The position numbers were made by a program, and so were the translations under genes. Below, one piece after another: positions 1-8,185 of a stretch of DNA of 64,000 nucleotides. Where the stretch lies: assembly GCA_031430595.1 (NCBI GenBank), contig JANPBU010000033.1, forward strand, positions 17,017 to 81,016, in the 5' to 3' direction. This DNA is from JANNBN01 sp031430595 (GTDB lineage: Bacteria > Actinomycetota > Acidimicrobiia > Acidimicrobiales > JANYDT01). Position 1 is the first letter of the stretch. Each line of letters opens with the position of its first letter. Under the pieces are notes generated by a model. The model was not told the origin of the DNA. It worked only from the letters and a program-made list of their open reading frames with translations, and did no database searches.

Positions 1-19
1 GCCTCTTGAGGGCGTCCCT

Positions 20-43
20 GGCCGCAGGGAGTGGCCGCAGGGA
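20..43. repeat. 11-bp direct repeat
   Basis: GGCCGCAGGGA occurs at 20-30 and again at 33-43, separated by two bases. The outer bases (GTCCCT at 14-19 and AGGGAC at 39-44) can also pair into a hairpin. It lies upstream of the toxin-antitoxin pair. It could be the tail of a terminator for a gene outside the window, or simply one of the many small duplications seen here. Confidence 0.5.
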
Positions 44-106
44 CGTGCCCCAAGGTCGGCGTATTTTAACGGTCGGAGGCCGGACCTGTTTGAAGTACAT
101 ACGGTT

Positions 107-517
107 GTGCTGTTATACGGTTTCGCGTATGCTACCTTTCATGAAGTGGAACTCCGGGCAACTGCAACCTTTGTCCGCTGGTACCAACAACTCGACGACC
201 CTGATGCCGCTGCACTTGTCGATTCCATGCGGCGGTACCTCCAATGGTTGTCCGAAAGCCCGTCCGAGGCGACCAAGCAAATCGCGCCACTGGTCTAAGC
301 CCGCCAGGGCTATGACCTGTGGCGAGTCAAACATACCCACCGTGACGGCTATGCGATGCGTCTCATCGTTTGGTTCGACAATGACCACCCCGCCGTGGTC
401 TACATCGTCTACGCCGGGAACAAACACCCGCTTCACGACCTCTGGTACGACCGGGCGGTCAACGAAGCGGAACACGAAGTCGACCGAATCAAACGCCGCA
501 GAAAGGCCACCCGATGA
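107..517 (+). pseudogene. RelE/HigB-like toxin interrupted by an in-frame TAA
   Basis: One frame runs from GTG 107 to TGA 515-517 (about 136 codons) but is cut by TAA at 296-298 after 63 codons. The part after the stop stays in the same frame and reads like the core of a RelE/ParE or Gp49-like toxin (QGYDLWRVKH, then MRLIVWFDN, then YAGNKHPLHDLWYDRAV). In this fold the C-terminal half carries the catalytic beta strands. Its end overlaps the antitoxin ATG at 514 (ATGA), the usual toxin-first HigBA-type order. The TAA should give a truncated, inactive toxin, so I call it a pseudogene; a sequencing error or readthrough is possible. The family call rests on the weak pattern and on the partner gene. 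Confidence 0.6.
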
Positions 518-927
518 ACGACCCAACCAATGACGTGCTCGCCGGGTCGTGGATCCCGAGCGACTCCGACGACGACACCGAGATCGTGCTCACCGACGAG
601 CACTTCGATCGGGCCGACTTCACTTCGAAGCACCGTGCTGCGATCGAAGCTGAAGTCGCCTCGATGCAGCGAGCCGACACTCTCTACGCCGAACGCCTTG
701 CTGACATGCGCCACGCGCTCGGGCGCACACAAACTGATGTCGCTCAACGCATGGGTGTCTCTCAACCTGCCGTTGCAGCGATCGAAACCCCGACCGATGT
801 GCGGCTATCCACCCTCGCCCGCTACCTCGACGCCATCGGTGGACACGGCGAACTCGTCGTCCAGTTTCCTGACCACACCCGCATGACCATCGGACTTGAA
901 CAACTCGTACCGCTCAGTCGGCGATGA
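514..927 (+). CDS. XRE-family antitoxin of a HigBA-like system
   Basis: A 137-residue protein with a C-terminal helix-turn-helix of the XRE/Cro type at about residues 64-110 (RHALGRTQTDVAQRMGVSQP, then VAAIE and LSTLARYLDAIGG). The N-terminal half is acidic and probably binds the toxin. The last part (GELVVQFPDHTRMTIGL) is typical of Gp49/HigA-type antitoxins, where a beta strand follows the HTH. The ATG overlaps the toxin stop, so translation is probably coupled. It would neutralise the toxin and repress the operon. Here it stays intact although the toxin is interrupted, which fits an antitoxin kept as an orphan. Confidence 0.75.
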   Translation: MNDPTNDVLAGSWIPSDSDDDTEIVLTDEHFDRADFTSKHRAAIEAEVASMQRADTLYAERLADMRHALGRTQTDVAQRMGVSQPAVAAIETPTDVRLSTLARYLDAIGGHGELVVQFPDHTRMTIGLEQLVPLSRR

Positions 928-959
928 GTTCCCTCGGCACCGCGAACGTGTAGGACGAG

Positions 960-1601
960 CTATTTGACCTTGGCCACCGTCGCGCACCCTGCGGCCAGCG
1001 TGAAGTATGGGTTCGTTTTCGATTTCTTAGTCGGATGAATCTCGAAGTGGAGGTGCGATGCACCACCTTTCGCGTTTCCGGTGTCACCGACTTCGCCGAT
1101 TTGCTGGCCGCCAAGCACAGCCCCCGTCTTCGTAATGGCGTTCAGGTGGGCACCGAAATACTCGACCCCGTCAACACCATCGAGATAAAAGGCGATACCA
1201 GCACGGCCCGACGTGGTGTGTGCCCGTACTGTTCCACTCACCGGGGCGAGGATCGGCGTACCGATCGGGGCAAAAAGATCGGTACCTTCGTGATGTCGGC
1301 CACCCGAACGAGGGTCACCCCAATCGTTTCGGAAAGTGGACCCCGGGACGGGACAAGACCAACCGGGTACCGCCTTGAATTGGCCGTTATCGTCACGGTC
1401 GACCCCGTCTCCGTCGTCAAGCGGGACAGGAGTTGGGCTGTTACTTGGAACAGTATTAGTAGCAGCAACCGGCACCAACTTCTTAGAAGTAGGTGGCTTA
1501 GATTCGGTAGCAATAGCGGATGTAGAGACGAGACCGACCAGGCACCCTGCAAGCAGGAGACCTGACACAACTGGACGGCGTCGAACTAGTGAGTGAGCCA
1601 T
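960..1601 (-). CDS. Secreted M23-family metallopeptidase
   Basis: A 213-residue exported peptidase of the LytM/M23 family, which cuts peptidoglycan cross-bridges outside the membrane. The start at ATG 1601 is chosen because a hydrophobic signal follows at once (residues about 8-31) and GAGAGG lies 8-10 bases upstream. The Zn-binding M23 pattern is visible: HHEGTDLFAPIGTP at about 103-116 and SHLHFEI at about 182-188. A short Asp-rich stretch (DDGDGVDRDDNG, about 62-73) resembles a calcium-binding repeat. LAGC near residue 20 could be a lipobox, but the hydrophobic run continues past the Cys, so Sec cleavage after AIA is more likely. It has no SH3 or LysM domain. It lies downstream of cobT on the same strand, separated by 214 bases. 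Confidence 0.88.
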   Translation of the reverse strand: MAHSLVRRRPVVSGLLLAGCLVGLVSTSAIATESKPPTSKKLVPVAATNTVPSNSPTPVPLDDGDGVDRDDNGQFKAVPGWSCPVPGSTFRNDWGDPRSGGRHHEGTDLFAPIGTPILAPVSGTVRAHTTSGRAGIAFYLDGVDGVEYFGAHLNAITKTGAVLGGQQIGEVGDTGNAKGGASHLHFEIHPTKKSKTNPYFTLAAGCATVAKVK

Positions 1602-1815
1602 GTGAGGGCATCCTCTCGGGTCGGCGAACGGTTTTTGCGATGTTCGAGTGCGTTCTTTTTTTGTCGCGATCAGTGTTCCGTCGAGAACAGGAGGGGCCAA
1701 ATGGAGGGCATCAACCAATCAAAATACCCTAGCGGGCTGTGTTGGTGAAAGGGGGTTCAACCGGATGGTTTTCCTTAAATATCACGCAGGGTGGCTAAAT
1801 ATTGAGTATTTACTC

Positions 1816-2853
1816 CTAATTTTTGTCGGTAATCGCCGCATCATCGAATGTTGCCATCTCGGCGAGAAGCGCGGCAGCCGACTGAACCAACGGAATGGCT
1901 AGGGCGGCCCCGGTGCCTTCCCCGAGACGTAAGCCAAGGTCGATGAGCGGAGTGAGTGCTAAATGGTTGAGGGCGACGGTTGCTCCGGGCTCGGTTGACC
2001 GGTGCCCAGCGATGAGGAACGGCCGTAGGCCCGGTACCAGCGCGTCGGCGGTCACCGCTGCGGCCAACGCGATGACCCCATCAACAATCACCGGAATCCG
2101 TCGGGCTGCTGCCCCGATCATGAACCCGGCCATGGCCATGATCTCAAAACCGCCAAGCTCAGCTGCGATCTCTTCGGCACTCAAGCCAGCCACACGGGCC
2201 AGTGCGGCCACCACGATTTCAGACTTGCGGATAAGGGTCTCGTCGTCGATTCCGGTACCTCGACCGGTCACCGAGTACGCAGCCGACCCGGTAAGGGCAC
2301 CAATCAGCGCGGCGGAAGGTGTCGTGTTACCAATGCCCATATCGCCCGCAACAACAAGATCTGCGCCGCCATCGATGACCTCGTTCGCCAGGTTTAACCC
2401 GACCTCAAACGCTGCATCACGCTGTTCGGGGGTCATCGCCGGCCCGATCGCCAGGCTCGCCGTCGCTGGTGCGACCGTATGTTGTCGAACGGTCGGCCAC
2501 TGACTGGTGTCTCCAATCACCCCAACGTCAACAATCGTGATGGAGGCCCCGACCGAACGAGCGATCACATTGATGGCTGCACCACCCATGGCCATATTGG
2601 CCACCATCTGCCCGGTGACTTCACTTGGCCAATGCGTGACCCCATCGGCCACGACACCATGGTCACCGGCGAATACAACGATGGCCGGCGACTGCGGTAC
2701 CGGTACGGGAACCTGGCCGCTGATCGCACACAACTGAACTGCGAGGTCTTCGAGTTGGCCGAGCGCCCCCTGAGGCTTGGTCAACCGATCAACGCGAGCC
2801 TGAGCCTTGCTTCGAATATCGCCGAACTCTTGGTTGAGGACCGGAAAATGCAT
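1816..2853 (-). CDS. cobT: Nicotinate-nucleotide--dimethylbenzimidazole phosphoribosyltransferase
   Basis: Activates the lower ligand of cobalamin: it moves phosphoribose from nicotinate mononucleotide to 5,6-dimethylbenzimidazole, giving alpha-ribazole phosphate. The 345 residues match the family length. The N-terminal block AGDHGVVADGVTHWPSEVT (about 62-80) with GGAAIN just after is the family signature. The C-terminal GEGTGAALAIPLVQSAAALL holds the catalytic Glu region. It diverges from cobU, 45 bases away, so both probably share a promoter region. Together with CobU it forms part of nucleotide loop assembly; cobS and cobC are not in the window. Confidence 0.95.
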   Translation of the reverse strand: MHFPVLNQEFGDIRSKAQARVDRLTKPQGALGQLEDLAVQLCAISGQVPVPVPQSPAIVVFAGDHGVVADGVTHWPSEVTGQMVANMAMGGAAINVIARSVGASITIVDVGVIGDTSQWPTVRQHTVAPATASLAIGPAMTPEQRDAAFEVGLNLANEVIDGGADLVVAGDMGIGNTTPSAALIGALTGSAAYSVTGRGTGIDDETLIRKSEIVVAALARVAGLSAEEIAAELGGFEIMAMAGFMIGAAARRIPVIVDGVIALAAAVTADALVPGLRPFLIAGHRSTEPGATVALNHLALTPLIDLGLRLGEGTGAALAIPLVQSAAALLAEMATFDDAAITDKN

Positions 2854-2898
2854 CGCTAAGTTCTAGTCGACTCGTTTGACCTAGCCGATGGAGTGCCA

Positions 2899-3453
2899 AT
2901 GCTGACCTATTTGACTGGTGGTGCCAGATCAGGCAAGTCATCGTTAGCGGTTCGCATGGCCGAGGCTTCCGAGTTGGCCGTGGTGTTCATCGCAACAGCG
3001 GAGGCCTTAGACGATGAGATGACCGACCGTATTGTTCGCCACCAAGCGGAACGTCCGCTGGCCTGGGCTACCGTTGAAGCTCCGTTGGCACTCGGCGAAG
3101 CGGTGACCGCCATTACACCCGAGGCGTTCGTCATCATCGACTGTTTGTCGTTGTGGGTGTCAAACCAGATATTTGACCGTTCGGTCACGGGTTCTCACGA
3201 CGCCGAAGTTGATCGCCTGATTGAGTCTCGTGCCACTGAGCTTGCAGTTGTTCTTGCGAGCCGAATCGGCCCAACCGTGGTCGTGACAAATGAAGTAGGG
3301 CTCGGAATCGTTCCCGACAACGTGCTCGCCCGTCGCTACCGAGATGTCCTCGGCCGAGTAAACGCAATCATTTGTGCGGCAGCCGAACCAGCGTTCCTCT
3401 GCGTTTCGGGTCGAGTCATGCGCCTTGAAGTGGCGCCCGTCGACCTCTCGTGA
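2899..3453 (+). CDS. cobU: Adenosylcobinamide kinase / adenosylcobinamide-phosphate guanylyltransferase
   Basis: Bifunctional cytosolic enzyme that phosphorylates adenosylcobinamide and then adds GMP from GTP, priming it for loop assembly. The Walker A P-loop TGGARSGKS sits at the very N-terminus (residues about 5-13), as is normal for CobU/CobP. The guanylylated His region is RHQAERP (about 46-52), and VVTNEVGLGIVP is a conserved late block. ATG 2899 is preferred to GTG 2893 because GGAG (2890-2893) lies five bases upstream. At 184 residues it has the family length. It precedes the cobalamin riboswitch and the B12 importer. Confidence 0.94.
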   Translation: MLTYLTGGARSGKSSLAVRMAEASELAVVFIATAEALDDEMTDRIVRHQAERPLAWATVEAPLALGEAVTAITPEAFVIIDCLSLWVSNQIFDRSVTGSHDAEVDRLIESRATELAVVLASRIGPTVVVTNEVGLGIVPDNVLARRYRDVLGRVNAIICAAAEPAFLCVSGRVMRLEVAPVDLS

Positions 3454-3504
3454 CCTGCAGTGAGATCGGGTTCCCCGGCGCAGCGTTCCATACACCTGCT
3501 AGTT

Positions 3505-3640
3505 TTTCGACGCCTGGAAGTTCCGGGTAGCAGCATTGCAGCGAAGCCGGTGAGATTCCGGCACTGTCCCGCAACGGTGATGCAGGGTCGATCCTTCCGG
3601 TCGATACCTGAAAAGTCCGGTCGCCTTCACTGCCTGTTGA
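3505..3640 (+). promoter_or_regulatory. Cobalamin riboswitch
   Basis: The leader of btuF contains the strongly conserved cobalamin aptamer core: AAGCCGGTGAGATTCCGGC (3544-3562) followed by ACTGTCCCGCAACGGTGA (3563-3580), and the B12 box near AGTCCGGTCGCCTTC at 3614-3628. About 110 bases separate the aptamer from the btuF start. In between lie two possible hairpins, ACCCT..AGGGT around 3645-3665 and CGCCA..TGGCG around 3680-3701, which could form the expression platform. It should switch off btuFCD when adenosylcobalamin is plentiful. Exact ends are approximate. Confidence 0.93.
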
Positions 3641-3750
3641 CGTACCCGACCCTCGGTTGAAGGGTGGTTCGTGTGATACGCCAGCTTTCGACGTTGGCGT
3701 GACTCCGGGCTCCTTCGTCCTGTGGCCAATTCGCCTCAAGGATGTTTCCC

Positions 3751-4701
3751 ATGAAAATCTCCACGAAAATCTCGCGCCGAACCCTGGTGGTCGGTCCCCT
3801 CATTACCGCCGTTTTGTTTGCGGCCGCACCCCTCGTCACCCCGTCGGCGGGTGCTGTCATTAAACGAGACAAGTTTCCGGTAACCCTCACCATTGGTGGG
3901 GCAAAAGTGACAGTCAAACGCAAGCCAACCCGTATCGTCTCCATTTCACCTACCTCAACGGAAATACTGTTCGCGATTGGTGCTGGCAAGCAGGTCAAGG
4001 CGGTCGATGAGTTCTCGACCTATCCGGAAGAAGCGCCCCGCACCAAGCTTTCCGGTTTTCAACCGAACGTCGAAGCGATCGTCGGATACAAGCCAGACCT
4101 GGTCATTATGAGCCAGTCAGACAAGGTCACTGAAGCGCTACGTGCGCTTAAGATTCCGGTCGTTGTGCATACGGCAGCTACCAAATTCGACGACACGTAC
4201 CTACAGATGACCGAACTAGGTCGCCTCACCGGTAACTCCGCAGCAGCAACCACGTCGGTCGCTCGCATGAAATCGCAAATCACGAAAGCCGTAGCTGCGG
4301 CTCCTAAGACTTCGTTGACCTTTTTCCACGAGCTCGACGACACGCTCTACAGCGTCACCTCGTCGAGTTTTATTGGCCAGGTGTATGCACTCTTCGGTAT
4401 GAAAAACATTGCTGATGCTGCACCCGGAGCCGAAAGCGGATACCCACAACTCAGTGCAGAGTTCTTACTCAAAGCCAACCCCGACATCATTTTCCTGGCC
4501 GACACAAAGTGCTGTGGGCAGACCATCGACACAGTTTCTAAACGACCCGGTTACGACAAACTGGGTGCAGTTCAGCGTAAGGCAATCGTTGCGCTTGACG
4601 ACGATATTGCTTCTCGTTGGGGTCCGAGAGTTCCTCAGTTTGTGGAAGCAGTAGCGGCGGCCATCAAGGCCTATGCCCCTGCGGTTCAACAAGCCGCATG
4701 A
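3751..4701 (+). CDS. btuF: Cobalamin ABC transporter substrate-binding protein
   Basis: Extracytoplasmic binding protein of the BtuF/FecB class (316 residues). The start at ATG 3751 has AAGGA eight bases upstream; the in-frame ATG 3742 is embedded in that ribosome site. A Sec signal peptide covers residues about 1-32 (ending TPSAGA) and has no lipobox Cys. The mature protein begins with KRKPTRIVSISPTSTEILFAIGAG, the usual beta strand of the class III binding fold, and later FQPNVEAIVGYKPDLVI. The cobalamin assignment comes from the riboswitch directly upstream and from the cob genes nearby; the protein family alone would also allow haem or siderophore. Confidence 0.88.
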   Translation: MKISTKISRRTLVVGPLITAVLFAAAPLVTPSAGAVIKRDKFPVTLTIGGAKVTVKRKPTRIVSISPTSTEILFAIGAGKQVKAVDEFSTYPEEAPRTKLSGFQPNVEAIVGYKPDLVIMSQSDKVTEALRALKIPVVVHTAATKFDDTYLQMTELGRLTGNSAAATTSVARMKSQITKAVAAAPKTSLTFFHELDDTLYSVTSSSFIGQVYALFGMKNIADAAPGAESGYPQLSAEFLLKANPDIIFLADTKCCGQTIDTVSKRPGYDKLGAVQRKAIVALDDDIASRWGPRVPQFVEAVAAAIKAYAPAVQQAA

Positions 4702-5741
4702 ATCTTCGGGTGACCACCAAGAGCAGTTTGGCGATTTCGCTTGGCTTCACGCTCTTGGTCGTTGCCTCGATTGTTTCGTTGTCGCTTGGCGCAGCAGGGG
4801 TACCGGTGCTCGATGTTTGGCGTGACGTTTTGTCGCATCTCCCGGGGTTTGGTCGGTCGCCCCTTGACGAGTTGTCGGCAGCGGTTCTGTGGGATCTTCG
4901 GATACCTCGGGTCGTGCTGAGCGCCCTTGTGGGTGCAGGGTTGGGTATGTGTGGCAGCGCATATCAAGGTGCATTTCGCAACCCCTTGGTTGATCCGTTC
5001 CTGCTTGGTGCTGCTGCTGGTGCCGGGCTTGGGGCAACACTCGTTATCGTCTATCTGCCCGGTTCGAAGGATTGGCCGGTCAGGCCACTTCCGTTGGCGG
5101 CATTTGTCGGCGCGCTTAGCGCCGTCGCCATTTCGTACGGGGTTGGCCATTTTGCTGGCTCGGTTGGCGAACGGCGAGACGCTTCGCGACTCGTGCTTTC
5201 CGGTGTTGCGGTCGCGAGCTTTTTCACCGCGATTCAAACCTTTGTACAACAGCAAGGTAACGACAACCTTCGTTTGGTTTACTCATGGATACTCGGTGGG
5301 CTTACAACTTCGGGATGGTCTGATGTGCTGTTGGTACTTCCCTACCTCATTGTGACCGCAGTTGTCCTGTTGATGCACGGCCGGTTGCTCGATGTGTTGA
5401 GTGTCGGCGACGATGAGGCACGAACGCTAGGTGTATCGCCTTCTCGGGTTCGACTCGTTGTTGTCATTGCTGCATCCGTTGGTACCGCAGCGTGTGTGTC
5501 GGTAAGTGGGTTGGTGTCATTCGTCGGCTTGGTTGTTCCTCACGTGGTTCGATTGCTCTTCGGCTCAACGTATCGAACGAACCTTCCGGCCAGCGCACTT
5601 TTCGGGGCCACGTTTTTGGTGTTGGCCGACCTTGTGTCTCGAACATTAACGGCACCAGCCGAGCTTCCGATCGGCGTAGTTACGGCCTTCGTCGGCGCCC
5701 CCTTCTTTGCGTGGCTTTTAGTACGGGGGCGTAGTCGGTGA
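4698..5741 (+). CDS. btuC: Cobalamin ABC transporter permease
   Basis: Inner-membrane permease of the FecCD/BtuC family, 347 residues with about ten hydrophobic segments. The ATG at 4698 overlaps the btuF stop (ATGA), so translation is coupled; longer upstream reading frames are not needed. Conserved blocks include DLRIPRVVLSALVGAGLGMCGSAYQGAFRNPLVDPFLLG (about 72-110), GDDEARTLGV (ATPase-coupling loop, about 237-246), and SVSGLVSFVGLVVPHVVRLL. Member of the riboswitch-controlled btuFCD operon. Confidence 0.93.
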   Translation: MNLRVTTKSSLAISLGFTLLVVASIVSLSLGAAGVPVLDVWRDVLSHLPGFGRSPLDELSAAVLWDLRIPRVVLSALVGAGLGMCGSAYQGAFRNPLVDPFLLGAAAGAGLGATLVIVYLPGSKDWPVRPLPLAAFVGALSAVAISYGVGHFAGSVGERRDASRLVLSGVAVASFFTAIQTFVQQQGNDNLRLVYSWILGGLTTSGWSDVLLVLPYLIVTAVVLLMHGRLLDVLSVGDDEARTLGVSPSRVRLVVVIAASVGTAACVSVSGLVSFVGLVVPHVVRLLFGSTYRTNLPASALFGATFLVLADLVSRTLTAPAELPIGVVTAFVGAPFFAWLLVRGRSR

Positions 5742-6514
5742 GCACGATTGAATTGCAGTCAGTGTCCGTTGCTCGGGGTGGGGTCGATGTCATTCGCGAC
5801 CTTTCGCTCGTTGTTGATCCGGGCTCGTGGTGTGTGGTCGTTGGCCCGAACGGCGCAGGAAAGTCATCACTCATCGGTGCGATCGCCGGTACCCTGCGAC
5901 ACCGGGGAAGGCTGCTCATCGACGGTGTTGACGTTGGTGATTTGTCACCTCGTGAACGGGCCCGTTTGGTGGCAGTTGTGCCGCAGCAACCGCTACTTCC
6001 GTTTGGAATGAGTGTGACCGAGTACGTCATGCTCGGGCGCACGGCGCACCTGCCTCCGTTCGGACGCGAAGGGGCACGAGACCGACAGATCGTCGGTGAA
6101 ACCCTTGAACGGCTCGACCTTGACTGGCTTTCACATCGAGACATCGCTTCGATAAGTGGGGGAGAGATGCAACGTGCACTTATTGGCAGGGCTATCGTGC
6201 AACACACCAAGGTGTTGTTGCTCGACGAACCAACGAACGCACTAGACATCCGTCATCAACAGCAAGCATTAGAGGTTGTCGATGCCCTTCGGCGTGAGGA
6301 TGACCTGACCGTACTCAGTGCGTTGCACGATTTGACCCTCGCTGCGCAATACGGCGAAAAAGTAGCGTTACTTACGTGTGGCACCCTCATTTCCGAAGGC
6401 CGGCCAATCGAGGTTCTTACCGAGGAACGGGTGGCAGCCATTTACGGGGCGGATGTTATCGTTCGAATTGACCCCGAGGTAGGGCTTGTCGTGCTGCCCC
6501 GACGGCGTCCTTGA
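5738..6514 (+). CDS. btuD: Cobalamin ABC transporter ATP-binding protein
   Basis: Cytoplasmic ATPase of the B12 importer, 258 residues. Walker A GPNGAGKS (about 39-46), Q-loop VVPQQPL, signature ISGGEMQRA (about 140-148), Walker B VLLLDEPT with the D-loop NALD, and the switch His in LSALHDLTLA. GTG 5738 overlaps the btuC stop (GTGA). Residues 76-85 carry the FGMSVTEYVMLGR segment typical of the FepC/BtuD branch. No terminator is obvious in the 53 bases before the next gene. Confidence 0.93.
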   Translation: MSTIELQSVSVARGGVDVIRDLSLVVDPGSWCVVVGPNGAGKSSLIGAIAGTLRHRGRLLIDGVDVGDLSPRERARLVAVVPQQPLLPFGMSVTEYVMLGRTAHLPPFGREGARDRQIVGETLERLDLDWLSHRDIASISGGEMQRALIGRAIVQHTKVLLLDEPTNALDIRHQQQALEVVDALRREDDLTVLSALHDLTLAAQYGEKVALLTCGTLISEGRPIEVLTEERVAAIYGADVIVRIDPEVGLVVLPRRRP

Positions 6515-6567
6515 CAGGCGGTCGGTAGGCACTTGACAGGCATCGGGGTTCGGACGAAACTTCGACG

Positions 6568-7185
6568 GTGCCCCACGCTTCGAGCCCCTGGTTTCAGTGT
6601 TTTCATGCCCTTCGCATCAAGGGTTTTGCGAACGCTGAGTCCATCTCCGAAGTTGCTGGTCTTAACGTAGAGCTGGTGGAAGGTCACCTCGTCGACCTTC
6701 GCAATCGAGAGTGGGCGTTGTTTAGAGAAAATCGAGGGCTGTGGCAACTCACCCCAACAGGAAAAGAAGAACATTCGGTAGCTCTTGGCCACGACGTTCC
6801 TGATGCCGTGATTCAAACTTTGAACGGTGACTATCAGGCGTTTCTCTTGCTCAATGAAACGTTCAAGTTGATCTGTACCGATTGGCAACTCCGTGATGGG
6901 GAACCCAACGATCATATGGAGGCTGAGTACGACGATGAAGTGCTAAGTCGTCTTGACGGGTTGCACCTCGAAGCCATTCCCGTTGTCACATCAATGGGGT
7001 CAGCGTTGGATCGGCTTTCGCCGTATCCGAACCGTCTCGTTGGGGCACAGCAACGCCTGAAACAAGGAAACCCCAAAATGCTGACAGGGGTGATGTGTAA
7101 CTCGTATCACGACGTGTGGATGGAGTTGCATGAAGACCTTCTACTCACCCAACGAATTAATAGGCGTACTGAAGGTTCGTTCTAG
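6568..7185 (+). CDS. Putative winged-helix transcriptional regulator
   Basis: A 205-residue protein I recognise only as a type. Residues about 10-62 look like a winged helix: CFHALRIKGFANAESISEVAGLNVELVEGHLVDLRNREWALFR, then WQLTPTGKEEH, resembling the wing of MarR/PadR-like regulators. The C-terminal part has no clear domain but contains several Asp/Glu-rich helices (DGEPNDHMEAEYDDEVLSRL), which might sense a ligand or bind a partner. It starts at GTG 6568 and follows btuD on the same strand, but function in B12 metabolism cannot be inferred from that. Similar small HTH proteins occur in actinobacteria. Confidence 0.55.
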   Translation: MPHASSPWFQCFHALRIKGFANAESISEVAGLNVELVEGHLVDLRNREWALFRENRGLWQLTPTGKEEHSVALGHDVPDAVIQTLNGDYQAFLLLNETFKLICTDWQLRDGEPNDHMEAEYDDEVLSRLDGLHLEAIPVVTSMGSALDRLSPYPNRLVGAQQRLKQGNPKMLTGVMCNSYHDVWMELHEDLLLTQRINRRTEGSF

Positions 7186-7195
7186 GCCTCGTTTT

Positions 7196-8185
7196 TTAGG
7201 CGTCGCATACTGCGGCGTACACGAGATCCATCACTGCGGGGCCGTCAGGGTCGAATGAAACCTCGCAGTTAGCCGGTTCGCCCAACCCGTCGCCCCGCTC
7301 GTCTACCACCGTCATGCCTCGTGTATGGGTGCCATTGAGTTCAACCACGACGTGGCGTGGCCGCAAATCGAACAGCTGTGGATGACTAACGGCTAACACC
7401 GCACACGGATCGTGAAGCGGTGCGTTGGCCATGTTGAACGCACTGAGGTAGGTCGATCGAAAAAACTCGTAGAGGCCAGCCATGAACAATGCCCGCTCGG
7501 TACTGACCCGCTTGAGGGCGTCAACGTGATGCTGCTCAACGAGTACCTGGTGAGTCGCGTTGAGGCCGAGCATTCGAAGAGGGGCACCGCACCTAAACAC
7601 AATGTCGGCGGCTTCAGGGTCGAGAAGAATGTTGAACTCTGCTGCTGCTGACCAGTTACCAAACGTTGCGCTTCCGCCCATCAGAGCAATTCCCGCAATG
7701 TTGTCGATCAATTTTGGTTGTCGCTGCAGGGCGAGGGCAACATTGGTACACGGCCCGGTCGCAACTATCCATGCTCCGGGTAGCGCCGTTGTTGTTTCGA
7801 TGATGAGATCGACTGCGTGCATATCAATAGTTGTGCGGGTCAATTCGGGGTGTTCCGGCCCATCGAGACCCGAGAGCCCGTGAATCGAAGGGGCATGCTG
7901 AGCGGCTCCTCGTAGGGGGTCTGCGGCACCGGCAGCGACCGGGCAGTCGATGTTGAAGAGTTGTGCCATCAGCAGCGCATTGTGCGTGGTTTGTTCGAGC
8001 GGAGCATTTCCACCGACGCTCGTGATCGCCAACAGGTTGGTGTACCTTGCCGCCACCACGATGGCCGCAGCATCGTCGTGACCCGGGTCGCAATCGAGCA
8101 GTATCGAGGGCCGGTTGGAGGGTGGAAGGGTCGGTAGGGATGAAGTCAACACAGTGCCGAGAGTACCCCGGCTAGGGAAATGCAT
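7196..8185 (-). CDS. Inosine/uridine-preferring nucleoside hydrolase
   Basis: Hydrolyses ribonucleosides to base and ribose. The Ca2+-binding signature DCDPGHDDA lies at about residues 32-40; other family blocks are GGNAPLEQTTHNAL, the long HGLSGLDG loop, ATGPCTNVALAL, and LHDPCAVL near the C-terminus, where a Asp completes calcium binding. At 329 residues it has the expected length. The start is uncertain: ATG 8185 has no ribosome site and overlaps the divergent P450 start, and GTG 8152 (11 codons later) is also possible. The family domain begins about residue 28, so either is compatible. Confidence 0.9.
   Translation of the reverse strand: MHFPSRGTLGTVLTSSLPTLPPSNRPSILLDCDPGHDDAAAIVVAARYTNLLAITSVGGNAPLEQTTHNALLMAQLFNIDCPVAAGAADPLRGAAQHAPSIHGLSGLDGPEHPELTRTTIDMHAVDLIIETTTALPGAWIVATGPCTNVALALQRQPKLIDNIAGIALMGGSATFGNWSAAAEFNILLDPEAADIVFRCGAPLRMLGLNATHQVLVEQHHVDALKRVSTERALFMAGLYEFFRSTYLSAFNMANAPLHDPCAVLAVSHPQLFDLRPRHVVVELNGTHTRGMTVVDERGDGLGEPANCEVSFDPDGPAVMDLVYAAVCDA

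Noticed and set aside
1602..1815. c-di-AMP riboswitch before the M23 peptidase
   Set aside because: Such switches precede cell-wall hydrolases in Actinobacteria, but no conserved core of that class was seen in the minus-strand leader.
1895..2503. Plus-strand frame opposite cobT
   Set aside because: It is a shadow with biased Ala/Ser/Pro composition, and cobT has strong family motifs on the other strand.
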